A stretch of DNA of 64,000 bases from Microbacterium sp. LWH11-1.2 (GCF_038397745.1 NZ_CP151636.1:3410001-3474000), one strand, 5' to 3'; shown: positions 38,092-47,325, counted from the stretch's first letter. The notes: generated from the sequence alone by a model not told the origin. Numbers and translations are program-made.

Positions 38092-39018
38092 TCACGCTTC
38101 CTTGAAGATGCGGAGGCGGTTAATCACCATCCTCGATTCCTGCCACTCCGGTTTCGGTTCACGTGCACTCGACCCACCGGCCTGCAACGTGATCCGCGGA
38201 TACCACTCACGCCCCGGGATCTCATACACCGAGTCGTACCAAGAAGCGATACGCGTGTTCATCGTCGGCTTGTCCCACGAATACAGCAGCACGCCATCAA
38301 TCCAGAACGTGATCCGCCCCTTGACCTTCTCCACGACGTACGTGTGAGGTGCGGCAGGGTCAGGGTTCGGGAGCTTCGAGTACAGCAGAGAAGCGTTCTC
38401 TTTCCGCTTCGACGTGTAGTTCTCCCACACTGTTGCGTGAGCCTTCGCACCCAACGCCCAATCGAACGGCCACGTCTCACACACATCAATCTCACCCGAA
38501 TCGCCATGAGTGAGCGGGCGGAACCACAGCGGACACGGCCACATGCCATAGTCGGTCGGGAGGGTTGCGGTCACCTCTGCGCGGAAATAGTTCGGGACAC
38601 GGACGTGCCGACCCAGAACATCACCCGTCGTGTACGGTCGACCGCCCAGAGCCTCACGGCGCCCGATGACAGTCAGCCCGTCACCAAACACCACATTCTT
38701 CGGCGTGTTGAACGAGTTGTCATTCGACTGGGTTTCAGACCGCTTCTCCCACCCGTCATCCTTAGCAAACGTCGAGTCATACAGAGTCACCCAACCAGCA
38801 GGATCAACAGGCTTCTCGAGCTCGGCAATCCGTGCCTTCAGAACCGCGATCTCAGCCTCAAGCTCATCGATCCGACGAGACGCACCCGCAACATCCGCGT
38901 GCGCCAGGTCAAGTTCCGCAAGCACCGTCGACAACTGGGACTCGGCAGACACCACGCGCTCGACCAGATCAGCCTCACGCGCATCAACAAACGCACCCAC
39001 CTCATCCCATAGCGTCAT
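38092..39018 (-). CDS. Tail protein with coiled coil and GH16-like glycosidase domain
   Basis: A 308-residue protein from ATG 39018, which shares a base with the upstream stop (TGATG). Residues about 1-75 form a coiled coil (VVSAESQLSTVLAELDLAHA, IDELEAEIAVLKARIAELEK). The rest is a concanavalin-like jelly roll with the glycoside hydrolase 16 motif SGEIDVCETW (E-I-D-V-x-E, both catalytic Glu present) and HTYVVEKVKGRITFWIDGVL, typical of GH16 laminarinase-like folds. It is probably a trimeric tail-tip enzyme cutting a beta-glucan-like or galactan surface polymer. Confidence 0.82.
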   Translation of the reverse strand: MTLWDEVGAFVDAREADLVERVVSAESQLSTVLAELDLAHADVAGASRRIDELEAEIAVLKARIAELEKPVDPAGWVTLYDSTFAKDDGWEKRSETQSNDNSFNTPKNVVFGDGLTVIGRREALGGRPYTTGDVLGRHVRVPNYFRAEVTATLPTDYGMWPCPLWFRPLTHGDSGEIDVCETWPFDWALGAKAHATVWENYTSKRKENASLLYSKLPNPDPAAPHTYVVEKVKGRITFWIDGVLLYSWDKPTMNTRIASWYDSVYEIPGREWYPRITLQAGGSSAREPKPEWQESRMVINRLRIFKEA

Positions 39019-39368
39019 CAGACCACCGAGATGATGGGAGTGACAGCCACAACAGCCTGACCCGGGAGCGCACCAGTCGACGAAGACAGGGCAAACCCGC
39101 CAACGAACGTTCCCGACGTTGCCGCAGACCACACACCAGCGTATGTATACGTACCGGCCGGAACATCAATGCTCACAGCCGAACCATTCACCACACCATC
39201 AGACGAACCAGCCGTCCACGTCGTCTGCTTCCGCGCATAAGCCGGCGAACCACCAGTCACCTCATTCGCACCCGTAGTCGACGGGTCAGCAGTGTGCAGA
39301 CTGATCCACGTACCGGTAGCAGTGACCGACGTTGCCGCAGTCTCTTTCGTCGCAGAGGTAAAGGCCAT
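39018..39368 (-). CDS. Tail fibre-associated protein
   Basis: A 116-residue Thr/Ser/Ala-rich beta protein (ISLHTADPSTTGANEVTGGS, AGTYTYAGVWSAATSGTFVG). This ISLHTADP...EVTGGSPAYARK pattern recurs in small tail proteins of actinophages and other siphoviruses, with no assigned function. It lies between the holin-like genes and the GH16-like gene. Confidence 0.7.
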   Translation of the reverse strand: MAFTSATKETAATSVTATGTWISLHTADPSTTGANEVTGGSPAYARKQTTWTAGSSDGVVNGSAVSIDVPAGTYTYAGVWSAATSGTFVGGFALSSSTGALPGQAVVAVTPIISVV

Positions 39369-39370
39369 GG

Positions 39371-39586
39371 TCAGACCTCCGACTTCGGCGTGTTACCCCG
39401 GAAAGCGATAGACGTCAGGACGGACGCCAGAGTGATCGCACCGGCAACACCCAGCGCCCCATACCAATCCACATCCAGCAGCCCAATCTTGTCGACAGCG
39501 AGAACACCCGCAAGCGACTGTGCTGCCGTAGCAATGGCCCGGTCGAACAGGTCAATCCAAAACTGCTTATCTGCGTACTTGCTCAT
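39371..39586 (-). CDS. Holin (r1t-like)
   Basis: A 71-residue protein with the r1t holin pattern: FWIDLFDRAIATAAQSLAGVL (first membrane helix), a short loop with LLDVDWYGAL, then the second helix GVAGAITLASVLTSIAF and a polar end. It would make the membrane pores that release the endolysin at lysis. It overlaps the DUF2746 gene by four bases; endolysin, DUF2746 and holin together form the lysis cassette. Confidence 0.82.
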   Translation of the reverse strand: MSKYADKQFWIDLFDRAIATAAQSLAGVLAVDKIGLLDVDWYGALGVAGAITLASVLTSIAFRGNTPKSEV

Positions 39587-39975
39587 TTGTTGTTCTCCAA
39601 GTGGTTGTCAAACTTCTTCTGCAAGCGGTCAAGATCCTCAACGACGCTCTTAACCGCGTCCTTCAGACTGGAACCGTGATTCGTGGTCACCTCGTGCTGC
39701 ACAACACCCAAAGCGATCGACTGGTTAGCCATCTCCGCCGACTGTTGAGCAAGCGACACCGACTGTTCGTCCTGCTTCTCCTCCACCACAGACAGGCGTT
39801 CCATCAGCCCCGGGCGTGCCTCGAAACCTGGACGTGCGGGCTCACCGGCCACGTCGTCAATGAAGTGTGTGATCTTCCGCAGAAACGGCCACACCTTCAA
39901 CGCCACCCAAACCAGTAGCGCCGCAGCGGCAAGCCACGGTGCTACTGAGATCAGGTCAACAATCCAACCGGGCAT
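39583..39975 (-). CDS. DUF2746-like membrane protein of the lysis cassette
   Basis: A 130-residue protein with one N-terminal membrane helix (about residues 5-27) and a long coiled-coil tail (LMERLSVVEEKQDEQSVSLA; NHGSSLKDAVKSVVEDLDRL). The NHGSSLKDAV block is typical of DUF2746 proteins next to holins in actinophages, thought to be a second holin or a lysis regulator. Its ATG shares a base with the endolysin stop (TGATG). Confidence 0.75.
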   Translation of the reverse strand: MPGWIVDLISVAPWLAAAALLVWVALKVWPFLRKITHFIDDVAGEPARPGFEARPGLMERLSVVEEKQDEQSVSLAQQSAEMANQSIALGVVQHEVTTNHGSSLKDAVKSVVEDLDRLQKKFDNHLENNK

Positions 39976-40787
39976 CAGCCGGCGAGTCGCTTCGCGGCAT
40001 CATCATTCACGGACTTCGCGATCGCTGCATAGTCGAGGCTCACGGTCGGCTTGCCAACCGACGCCACGACGGCGTCCGCGATCGCCTTGACCTGCTCGGG
40101 CGTGATCGGGGGCTTTGTCAGCGCCTGCGCCACAAGCTCCTGAGTGCGGTACTCGGTGTCGAGCAGGCCATACTCGCCAGAACGCGGCCCATCCTGGTTA
40201 ACCCACTTGAGCTGGGCTGCACCCAGATTCTCGGGGCCGTAGATGGCGGCATAGATGGCGTTCTGCTTATTGCGGTCATCGTCCGTGAACATGTCGTCCT
40301 CCTGGTCTCCCCCGCCACCACTGGCGGAACCTGATGTGTCTGCGTAGTCCATGAAGTCGACCGTGTAAGGGTTCCCGTTGCGGTCGTAGCCATAGTTCGA
40401 ATCGTGAGTCGGCCACAGGGTCACATGCGTGTGAGCGCCGCCCGTCTCAGCGACGTTCCAAGACCAGTCCTCTTCGCCGTAACCAGAAGCACCAGACCAT
40501 CCGATGACCTCACCGCGGCGCACAAAGCCCTGCGACCGCCGGATGGACGACAGGTGCAACGCCCGGAAACGCATGCCGTTGTCGAGGTCGATACCTACCC
40601 ATCGGCCAGTTGCGGGCCAGATGCTGTCCCCCGTGTCGTAAATGCGACCGTTCCCAGGCGCAAGAACGGGCGTACCAATCGGGCAGAAGAAATCCGTGCC
40701 GGGTTCCTTGGAAGGCTCGTCACGACGCTGATGAGACGCCCACGAACTCATACTGCGCGGACCAACAGGCAGAAGAAGATCACCCAT
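39975..40787 (-). CDS. Endolysin with M23 peptidase domain
   Basis: A 270-residue lysin. Residues about 10-150 form an M23 metallopeptidase: the first zinc ligands lie in SHQRRDEPSKEPGTDFFCPI, the core strand in GTPVLAPGNGRIYDTGD, and the final HxH in GGAHTHVTLW. A Gly/Ser linker follows, then a C-terminal helical domain (ITPEQVKAIADAVVASVGK) that may bind the wall or multimerise. There is no signal peptide, consistent with holin-dependent release. It would cut peptidoglycan cross-bridges. The start MGDLLLPVG at 40787 is chosen by homology. Confidence 0.85.
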   Translation of the reverse strand: MGDLLLPVGPRSMSSWASHQRRDEPSKEPGTDFFCPIGTPVLAPGNGRIYDTGDSIWPATGRWVGIDLDNGMRFRALHLSSIRRSQGFVRRGEVIGWSGASGYGEEDWSWNVAETGGAHTHVTLWPTHDSNYGYDRNGNPYTVDFMDYADTSGSASGGGGDQEDDMFTDDDRNKQNAIYAAIYGPENLGAAQLKWVNQDGPRSGEYGLLDTEYRTQELVAQALTKPPITPEQVKAIADAVVASVGKPTVSLDYAAIAKSVNDDAAKRLAG

Positions 40788-40791
40788 CAGA

Positions 40792-41415
40792 TCACGCAGC
40801 CTCGTACTGGAACGTCGCCGCAATAGTCGACGTCGCACCGAACGTGATCGGAGAAGTCGACGTCACACCGCTCACATACACGGTGCCCGCGAGAGTCGCC
40901 TCAGTCACCAAAGACGCCACGGTCGCAGAATCCTTCCGAATGTGCCCGATGCCCCGAGAACCCGTGCTGGGCAGGAAGAGAACCTTCGACATGAGGAGTT
41001 CTTCCAACGCGTCCGAAGCATTCAACGGGAGCGAAATGGTCGGTGCCGTCGACATCGTTGCCACCGCAATGCGGAACTTCACCGTGACCACGCCCTGATA
41101 GATCATGTACTTGGCCGTCGAGAATGTGCCCGTGAAGTTCGCAATCGTCGGGGTGTAGTTCGTCCAGGGGCGGGCCACGATCTTCCAGCCGGTCCCGTCG
41201 TGCCGATAGTCAGACTTCGTATCCAACGCATGACCCCACAGGCCCGCACGGTTCCACTCGTAGTCGTCCAGTTCTGCCAGGTTCGCCCGGATGATGCGGT
41301 TGCCCACGTCTGCCGCGTACTCTGCCGCCGTGGTCTCGTCAACTCCGAGATCCGGCGCATACCCAGCGAGAAAGATCGGGTGCCCGTCGAAGTCGTCAAT
41401 ATCGTTTGAGGCCAA
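40792..41415 (-). CDS. Minor tail protein
   Basis: A 207-residue protein: an N-terminal part with DGTGWKIVARPWTNYTPTIA, typical of actinophage minor tail proteins, then a beta-rich C-terminal domain (FTGTFSTAKYMIYQGVVTVK; SPITFGATSTIAATFQ). The position before the endolysin and after a terminator suggests a late, perhaps decoration or fibre role. No enzymatic motif is seen. Confidence 0.65.
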   Translation of the reverse strand: MASNDIDDFDGHPIFLAGYAPDLGVDETTAAEYAADVGNRIIRANLAELDDYEWNRAGLWGHALDTKSDYRHDGTGWKIVARPWTNYTPTIANFTGTFSTAKYMIYQGVVTVKFRIAVATMSTAPTISLPLNASDALEELLMSKVLFLPSTGSRGIGHIRKDSATVASLVTEATLAGTVYVSGVTSTSPITFGATSTIAATFQYEAA

Positions 41416-41435
41416 GGTGTCCCCCTTAGAAACAC

Positions 41436-41461
41436 AAAACGCCCACCCGCAGGTGAGCGTT
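41436..41461 (-). terminator. Intrinsic terminator inside the late operon
   Basis: On the minus strand AACGCTCACC and GGGTGGGCGTT pair (one mismatch) and TTTTGTG follows. It lies between the 294-residue and 207-residue tail genes, so read-through would lower expression of the lysis and tail-tip genes. Confidence 0.75.
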
Positions 41462-41477
41462 GAAAGATGAGAAGAGA

Positions 41478-42362
41478 TCAGCGGATGCCGATGATGCGAA
41501 CCGCGCCAGACATCGCATCCGACGCCGTCCCGTACCAGCGCGTGTAACCCCCACCACCCGGAGCGAGGACGCCAACACCCCGACCGCCAGCGGCGAGATA
41601 CTGGCCGACCGACGGAGTGAGCGCGATCCAGCCATTGCGACCACCGAGCGGAAGAGTGATCAGTGAAGACGGGAGAATGTACGGCTCGCCCCCAGGGATA
41701 GACGGGTGATCATGCGCGCCAACCGAAGCCAGCCCCACCTGTGAGATCAGTGGCAGGAAGGTGTACGCCTCGGTGACTGTCGCGCCAGAACCCACCGCAT
41801 CCGAGATCGCATTACCGAAAGTCCAGATCCCCTGATTGCTCGAGCTCGCCCACGGATCATTGCCCCAGTAGCCGGACCCAGACTGATACCGGGCACTGTT
41901 GTTCGCGCGGATCGTCACATCGAACGGGGTGCCGCCCCCGCCGCCCGACTCCCCCGGCGTATCTGGAGTCTCGGAACCGGTGATCTTCCCCTGGATGATG
42001 CCGGTCGTCCAGTTGATCTCAACCATGTCGTCAACGGTCGGCGTGTAACCGTCCCGGTAGTACAAGCTGTACTCCACACCGTCAACGGTCACCGTAGAGC
42101 GCGGCGTGCCCGGCGCCGTAATCACGCCAAGGGGGTTCAGTGGGCGCACCGGGCCGGTCGCAGCCGGTGAACCATTCACCCAGTCGACCCGCACCGGCAT
42201 GCCCGCAACCGGCGGGTAGAAACCGATGCAGGGGATCGTCACCGTAGACGTGCCGATGTTGACGACCGCGAAACGGCCATCCATGCGGACGAACTGGCCA
42301 ATTTCAGATCGGGCAGACGTCTGCTGCGACATCTTTCGGGCCAGAACCTCCGCATCGTTCAT
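41478..42362 (-). CDS. Minor tail protein
   Basis: A 294-residue protein. The first ~130 residues are an OB-like beta domain (GQFVRMDGRFAVVNIGTSTV; GFYPPVAGMPVRVDWVNGSP), seen in actinophage tail-tip proteins that follow the DUF5047 gene. A Gly-rich linker (PGESGGGGGTP) leads to a fibre-like C-terminal domain with VGAHDHPSIPGG, a His motif often found in metal-binding tail fibres. It overlaps the previous gene by four bases. Confidence 0.72.
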   Translation of the reverse strand: MNDAEVLARKMSQQTSARSEIGQFVRMDGRFAVVNIGTSTVTIPCIGFYPPVAGMPVRVDWVNGSPAATGPVRPLNPLGVITAPGTPRSTVTVDGVEYSLYYRDGYTPTVDDMVEINWTTGIIQGKITGSETPDTPGESGGGGGTPFDVTIRANNSARYQSGSGYWGNDPWASSSNQGIWTFGNAISDAVGSGATVTEAYTFLPLISQVGLASVGAHDHPSIPGGEPYILPSSLITLPLGGRNGWIALTPSVGQYLAAGGRGVGVLAPGGGGYTRWYGTASDAMSGAVRIIGIR

Positions 42363-43471
42363 GACAGCTCCCGGTCCACCCGCATCGTCACGTTCATGTA
42401 TGCGCTATCTGACAGAGAGACGTTCGTCAGGCGACCCACAATCGGCCGCTTCCAACCCTCGAGCTCGACGACGTCACCGATCTCAACCAACGGGTTGATG
42501 TGGCACTGAATCTGTACGTCGTACTGCTGGGAGCCGATCGACTGATCGAGTACAGCCTGCACCGCGGTATCGCCCTGCGCCTGTGTCTTCACCAGGTCGG
42601 AGGAGTACTCGCGAGAGTTCACCTCGTAGGGGCCGTCGATGCTCAGTGGACCAGATGTCACGGCCTTGATCGAGTAGAACGCGTTGCCTTCCGCGTCCTC
42701 GAACTTGCCGATCACCTCGTTGTAGACCGTGTCCGTCTCAATCTCATCCGCAACATCCAGGACGGTACCGAGCTCGCCCAGGCGCAGCGTAGCGACCGGC
42801 TCGCCTATCTCATCGGGGATGATCACCCACGCGCCACGACTGTTCACCACAGCCTGGCCGCCCAGGATCTTCCCGAGTTCCATCACGGCCTCAAGGCGAC
42901 CACCCCGCTTCGCCTCCCACGTCTTCACCGACGGAAGCGCAACGTCATCCACGGTCTGCTCGACGGCCATGTTCGTGAACCGGCGGATCTCGTCGAACGC
43001 CGAAGCGCCAGCCAGCGAAGTCTCCGGGAACCGAAAGCCCCACCGATCGATGTTGGTCTCGAGCGAATCGAATTTGATGCCCACGCGGGACGCGGTGACA
43101 ATCTCGCGACCCTCATACTCGGTCACGTAGTCCTCAGCGGACGGAACCGCCATTACCCGGAACGTCCCCAGCGACACGGACTCCTGAAACGCGCCGGCCC
43201 GGATTGTCAGCACCGGTTCCACGCGGGCGCGGAACGGGGACAGAATCCCCTTCGTGCCTACCGGAACCAGAGACTCACCGTCAACCGAGGAGTGCACCAC
43301 GTTGCCCGAACCCTGCCCGCAGATAGCGCGACCCAGATCCGAACTCAACTGCCACGACTCAAACCTCGCACCAGTAAGGGTGCGCTCAGAGGCGGTGTAA
43401 ACGTTCACGGTCAACTCCCGCTCGAACGACCCCGCGAGCGCGTCAACCAGATCCTGCGAATGCTGCCTCAT
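42359..43471 (-). CDS. DUF5047 minor tail protein (distal tail or hub)
   Basis: A 370-residue protein recognised as DUF5047 by its layout: QHSQDLVDALAGSFERELTV at the start, the beta-rich first third, EGREIVTASRVGIKFDSLETN, and the C-terminal CHINPLVEIGDVVELEG. DUF5047 proteins follow the tape-measure region in many actinophages and resemble baseplate hub components. The N-terminal FExWQLSSDLGR region matches the same family. It is complete and normally sized. Confidence 0.8.
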   Translation of the reverse strand: MRQHSQDLVDALAGSFERELTVNVYTASERTLTGARFESWQLSSDLGRAICGQGSGNVVHSSVDGESLVPVGTKGILSPFRARVEPVLTIRAGAFQESVSLGTFRVMAVPSAEDYVTEYEGREIVTASRVGIKFDSLETNIDRWGFRFPETSLAGASAFDEIRRFTNMAVEQTVDDVALPSVKTWEAKRGGRLEAVMELGKILGGQAVVNSRGAWVIIPDEIGEPVATLRLGELGTVLDVADEIETDTVYNEVIGKFEDAEGNAFYSIKAVTSGPLSIDGPYEVNSREYSSDLVKTQAQGDTAVQAVLDQSIGSQQYDVQIQCHINPLVEIGDVVELEGWKRPIVGRLTNVSLSDSAYMNVTMRVDRELS

Positions 43472-43478
43472 GGTGCTC

Positions 43479-44300
43479 CTATCCGGCCGTACCAGCCAAC
43501 GAGTACAACCGGTTGATATCCGAGCGGGTCAGGCCCGCGCTATTGAGTGCGGCGCGGGTTGGGAAGAACGCGTTGAGGTCCGCGCGAGTGAGCAGCGGGA
43601 CGAACAGGCCGGGGATTGGCGGGTCAACTTCGTCGCCCTCAATCTGGTGCGAGATCGCACCGCCGCCCCACTGGTGAGTGATGTCGACCTCTGCGGCAGA
43701 TAGCACAGACAAGAACAAGGGCTGGGGGACGCGCATCACGCCATCACGCGAACCGAGGCGCACGCAAAGCACGGGCGGCTGACCATCGTCGCCACACATC
43801 GCCTGCACCAGGTCGGCATCCGCATCGGTGTACGTCTGCACGTCCAGGTAAAGGCCGGTGACACCATGCCGCGGCTCGCTCAACACGACACCAACACGTC
43901 GACCCTTGGGGCGCGAGATCACCCCGGGCGTGGGGCGAAGAATCCGGGACGCGGAGTCGCCGCCCAACTGAATCTTCACCCCACCCCGAGGATTGAGCGG
44001 ATTGTGCATCCACGAGTCTTCGACGTTCAGCGTGATAGATGCCGAGTCCGTGAAACCCAGCGAATTGCCGTCGTCATCGAACAGTTCGGCCCGATAGGTC
44101 GCCGGGATGTTGAACGGCACTTCAAAATCGACCCGCGTGAACGAACCAGCCGTGCGCGCCTTCACGGCACCACGCATCTGGAACTCGCGCCCACCAGCCA
44201 ACCGGTACACGGTCACGAAGGCGGCATCGGGGATTAGATCCTCGAGCAACACCTCAACAAACGGAGCCTCGGTGACATCGCTCAACAGTGTGATCGGCAT
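43479..44300 (-). CDS. Minor tail protein (distal tail-like)
   Basis: A 273-residue beta-rich protein with no catalytic motif. AFVTVYRLAGGREFQMRGAV followed by a second half with GLYLDVQTYTDADADLVQAM is the pattern of tail proteins that follow the tape measure in Microbacterium and Gordonia phages; the position fits a distal tail or hub partner of the DUF5047 protein. It shares one base with the small upstream gene. Confidence 0.7.
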   Translation of the reverse strand: MPITLLSDVTEAPFVEVLLEDLIPDAAFVTVYRLAGGREFQMRGAVKARTAGSFTRVDFEVPFNIPATYRAELFDDDGNSLGFTDSASITLNVEDSWMHNPLNPRGGVKIQLGGDSASRILRPTPGVISRPKGRRVGVVLSEPRHGVTGLYLDVQTYTDADADLVQAMCGDDGQPPVLCVRLGSRDGVMRVPQPLFLSVLSAAEVDITHQWGGGAISHQIEGDEVDPPIPGLFVPLLTRADLNAFFPTRAALNSAGLTRSDINRLYSLAGTAG

Positions 44301-44494
44301 CAGACAGCCTCCGCGTTGTAAGGGGTGATCGTCACGTAACCGATCGCGAAAGCCGTCGCATCAAACGCGTACAGACCAGCCTCGGACTCGGAGAGCCCCT
44401 GCGTTTCATACATGGACTCTCCGACGGGAACCGACTCACGGTTCGGTTGATACAGATCAGGCGAATACCGGTCCTGTCGAAAAGCCAAACTCAT
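44300..44494 (-). CDS. Small hypothetical tail-region protein
   Basis: A 64-residue polar protein rich in Tyr, Ser and Glu (SPDLYQPNRESVPVGESMYE). It starts within the end of the tape measure gene and ends at the start of the next tail gene, so it is firmly inside the operon. No family or function is recognised. Confidence 0.6.
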   Translation of the reverse strand: MSLAFRQDRYSPDLYQPNRESVPVGESMYETQGLSESEAGLYAFDATAFAIGYVTITPYNAEAV

Positions 44495-47262
44495 CGCCGC
44501 ACCCCACCTCGGGTAGACATCGCCCGGTTGTTGTCGTACTCGTTGAGCACTCCCTGAACGACGCCAACCAGGCCGTTGCCAAGATCGAGAGTTCCCGAGA
44601 TCGACATGGGGCCGGAGTTGGCCGGCGCCGACTGTGGCTGCTGGAAACCAAGACGGTCCCCAACCTCAAGCCACGTCCCATAATTCGCCGTCCGCTGATC
44701 CGACTTCGGGGAGAGGTACGCCTCCCAAGGAAGCGTCTTTTCCGCGAACTTGTGAATCTCCGCACCACCCGGATAGATACCCGAGTTCATGCCACCATTC
44801 GCGAACTGCTTGTACGTGAACAAGTTGCCGTTCTCGTTTGGTGTCACATCGAAGTTGCCGACCGTGAACCCCTCAAGAGTGACCCGCTTGTACGAGTTGT
44901 TCGGGATCGCATCCAGACGCGCCTTGAGGTCGTCAAGCTTCGAGGCCGCGGTTTCCGTGTCCGCAAGGATCTGGATTTCCTTCTCGGAAGGAATCGCATA
45001 GATCTTGTCCGCCAGCGCAACAGCCTCTTCCGCCGAGTACCCCATGGCCTCTGCGGATGCGATGAGAGCCGCTCGGCCCTCGACCATGCGAGTCGTGTAC
45101 CCCTCAGTCGAGTTGTCCAACTCGAACTGAGCCTGAGCAGCCGCCTGCGAATCTGCAGCCAGACCAACAAGCATGTCCATGTTGGTGCGACCGGCCTCAG
45201 TGGAAATATCGAGACCCCACGCGCCCTCAGCAATCGCCTGATTCACCGCGGCAAGAGTCTCCTGGTACGCGATGTTCTGAGAAACCGCATCCTGGCCAAC
45301 ACCATTCGCCTCGTTCATCATGTCGATCAGAGAACTAAGCTCATCCCGTAGCGATGAAACCTCGTCCGCTTCTGCCATGTAGGCGTCAGCAGCCGTGGCT
45401 GAAGCATCAGCGGTGTCACTCAACGCGAACGCCAACAGCGCGTTCATATCAATCTGACCCTCTTTGGTGGTCACATCGATCTTCTGTGCGTCGGCCTGCT
45501 TCACCAGCGCGTCACGATACGGCCCCATCGTGTTGAGCAAATCGATCTGCTCAGCCTTCGACAGCTTCATCTCGTCAGACAGCAACTTGAACGAACGTGC
45601 CGCAGCCGGCGCATCCGTCTCAGCGGTCTTCGCCAACTCGGAACCGAGCTCGGACAGCGAGTTCTTCAACTGTCCCGCAGCACCATCAACCCCACGCATG
45701 AAGTCGTTGTGCGCGATGATGTCAAGCTTCTCCTGGAACACCTCAGCCGAAGCCGTGGCCTCCTTGATGCGCGACAGGAACGGCAGTGCCGAATCCGACG
45801 CGACGAACAGTTCATTCGCAGACTCGGCATTCTTGATGACATTCTGGAACACCTCAGTCGACGTCCGCAGCTTGTCCTGTGCAGCCGACAGCCCCACGAT
45901 TACAGCCGTAGCCGCAACCAGGGCAATCCCCCACGGACCCGTCATGAACGACGCGAACCGGGCAAGGCCCGCACGAGTCGACGCACCAGTGATACCCAGT
46001 GTCGTCATCGCAATGTTGAACGCAGCGATCTTCGGAATCGCGATCAACGTCGCGCCACCCAGAAGACCCACACCCGCAGTCACAAGACCGATCCACAGAA
46101 CAGCCTGCTTGCCACCCTCGGGAAGATCATTGAACACGTCAACGGCACCCGTAAGACCCTGCACCAGATCACGCAGCGGGCCATTCGCGGCCTCACCCAT
46201 GCTGATGAAAGCCGTGTCCAGCGCGCCCGTGAACGCTTCCCAGTCACCCATCAGGTTGTCGAGACGGGTTGCCGCAGTCTCAGCCGCATAGCCCTGATCG
46301 TCGACCGCGGAGATCCAGTCCCGGATACCCTTTTCGCCCTCGGAGTAGAGGACGTTCGCGCCACGGACAGCATCCGAACCGAACATCACAGACAGGGCCG
46401 CGTTGCGAGCCTCCGGGGTCAGATCCTTGAGCGACTCACGCAGGTTACCCGCGAAAGCCTCCATGCCGATGAAGTTCCCCGACGCGTCATAGGCACTGAT
46501 GCCAAGCTCATCCATCTTCGCCGCGGCCTCAGCTGACTGCGGAGTGAGACGCTGCAGCATCGTCTTGAACGACGTACCAGCATCCGAACCCAGAAGACCC
46601 TGAGACGCGAACGCCGCAAGGGTCGCCGTCGTCTCCTCGAGCGTCAGGCCCGTCGCCGCAGCAACCTGACCAGACTGCTGAAGCGCAGAACCCAGGTCGG
46701 ACACGTCACCCATGGCCTTACCTGCACCAGCGGCCAGAAGGTCGGCCACATGAGCCATGTCCTCACCCTCAAGGTTGAACACGTTCAGAGCGGTCGCAGC
46801 GATACCAGCCGCATCCGCAACCTCAAGGCCACCAGCAGCAGCAAGGTCCAGCGAACCCTTCAGCCCGCCACCCAGAATGTCCTTCGCGGACAGTCCAGCC
46901 TTCGCCAGTTCCTCAATCGCGTTCGCAGACTCGGTAGCAGAGAACACGGTAGACGCGCCCGCATCCAGGGCCGCCTCACGCAGAGCTTCCATGTTCTCGC
47001 GGGCATCATCACCCGTCGCGGCAACGTTCGACATGGCCTGGTCGAACTCGGCGTACTTGGCAATCGCCATTCCGACACCCGCAGCAATAGCAGCGCCGGC
47101 AACCAGCATGCCCGTACCAAGCATCGTCATCGCCTGATGCGTCTCGGCCAGCTTCTTACCCTCGTCCGAAACCTGCTTCGTGGCAGAACTCGCCCGATTC
47201 ATCGCCTGTTCGAACTGCGCAATCTCCGCCTCGAGAACAACGCGTGTGATGCGTTCACCCAT
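44491..47262 (-). CDS. Tail tape measure protein
   Basis: A 923-residue protein of the TP901 tape-measure family. The N-terminus is a long helix (VLEAEIAQFEQAMNRASSAT); the conserved core has MGDVSDLGSALQQSGQVAAA and ATLAAFASQGLLGSDAGTSF. Hydrophobic segments near residues 50-66 and 395-440 may enter the host membrane during injection. Its length sets tail length: at about 1.5 Angstrom per residue, a tail of roughly 130-140 nm. The C-terminal GNLFTYKQFANGGMNSG region is common in actinophage tape measures. Confidence 0.93.
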   Translation of the reverse strand: MGERITRVVLEAEIAQFEQAMNRASSATKQVSDEGKKLAETHQAMTMLGTGMLVAGAAIAAGVGMAIAKYAEFDQAMSNVAATGDDARENMEALREAALDAGASTVFSATESANAIEELAKAGLSAKDILGGGLKGSLDLAAAGGLEVADAAGIAATALNVFNLEGEDMAHVADLLAAGAGKAMGDVSDLGSALQQSGQVAAATGLTLEETTATLAAFASQGLLGSDAGTSFKTMLQRLTPQSAEAAAKMDELGISAYDASGNFIGMEAFAGNLRESLKDLTPEARNAALSVMFGSDAVRGANVLYSEGEKGIRDWISAVDDQGYAAETAATRLDNLMGDWEAFTGALDTAFISMGEAANGPLRDLVQGLTGAVDVFNDLPEGGKQAVLWIGLVTAGVGLLGGATLIAIPKIAAFNIAMTTLGITGASTRAGLARFASFMTGPWGIALVAATAVIVGLSAAQDKLRTSTEVFQNVIKNAESANELFVASDSALPFLSRIKEATASAEVFQEKLDIIAHNDFMRGVDGAAGQLKNSLSELGSELAKTAETDAPAAARSFKLLSDEMKLSKAEQIDLLNTMGPYRDALVKQADAQKIDVTTKEGQIDMNALLAFALSDTADASATAADAYMAEADEVSSLRDELSSLIDMMNEANGVGQDAVSQNIAYQETLAAVNQAIAEGAWGLDISTEAGRTNMDMLVGLAADSQAAAQAQFELDNSTEGYTTRMVEGRAALIASAEAMGYSAEEAVALADKIYAIPSEKEIQILADTETAASKLDDLKARLDAIPNNSYKRVTLEGFTVGNFDVTPNENGNLFTYKQFANGGMNSGIYPGGAEIHKFAEKTLPWEAYLSPKSDQRTANYGTWLEVGDRLGFQQPQSAPANSGPMSISGTLDLGNGLVGVVQGVLNEYDNNRAMSTRGGVRR

Positions 47263-47313
47263 TCGGCACCCCCAAGAATTTGAGAGGCCATAGCCCCAAG
47301 CCGAACGCCCTGT

Positions 47314-47319
47314 TAAGAT
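47314..47319 (+). promoter_or_regulatory. Leaderless-type -10 box of the lipoprotein gene
   Basis: TAAGAT followed by six bases and ATG 47326, on the strand opposite to the tail genes. Confidence 0.5.
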
Positions 47320-47325
47320 CCGGGC

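Noticed and set aside
44752..46536. Rightward frames of 199-275 codons inside the tape measure gene
   Set aside because: Antisense to a conserved 923-residue gene with no independent start signals.
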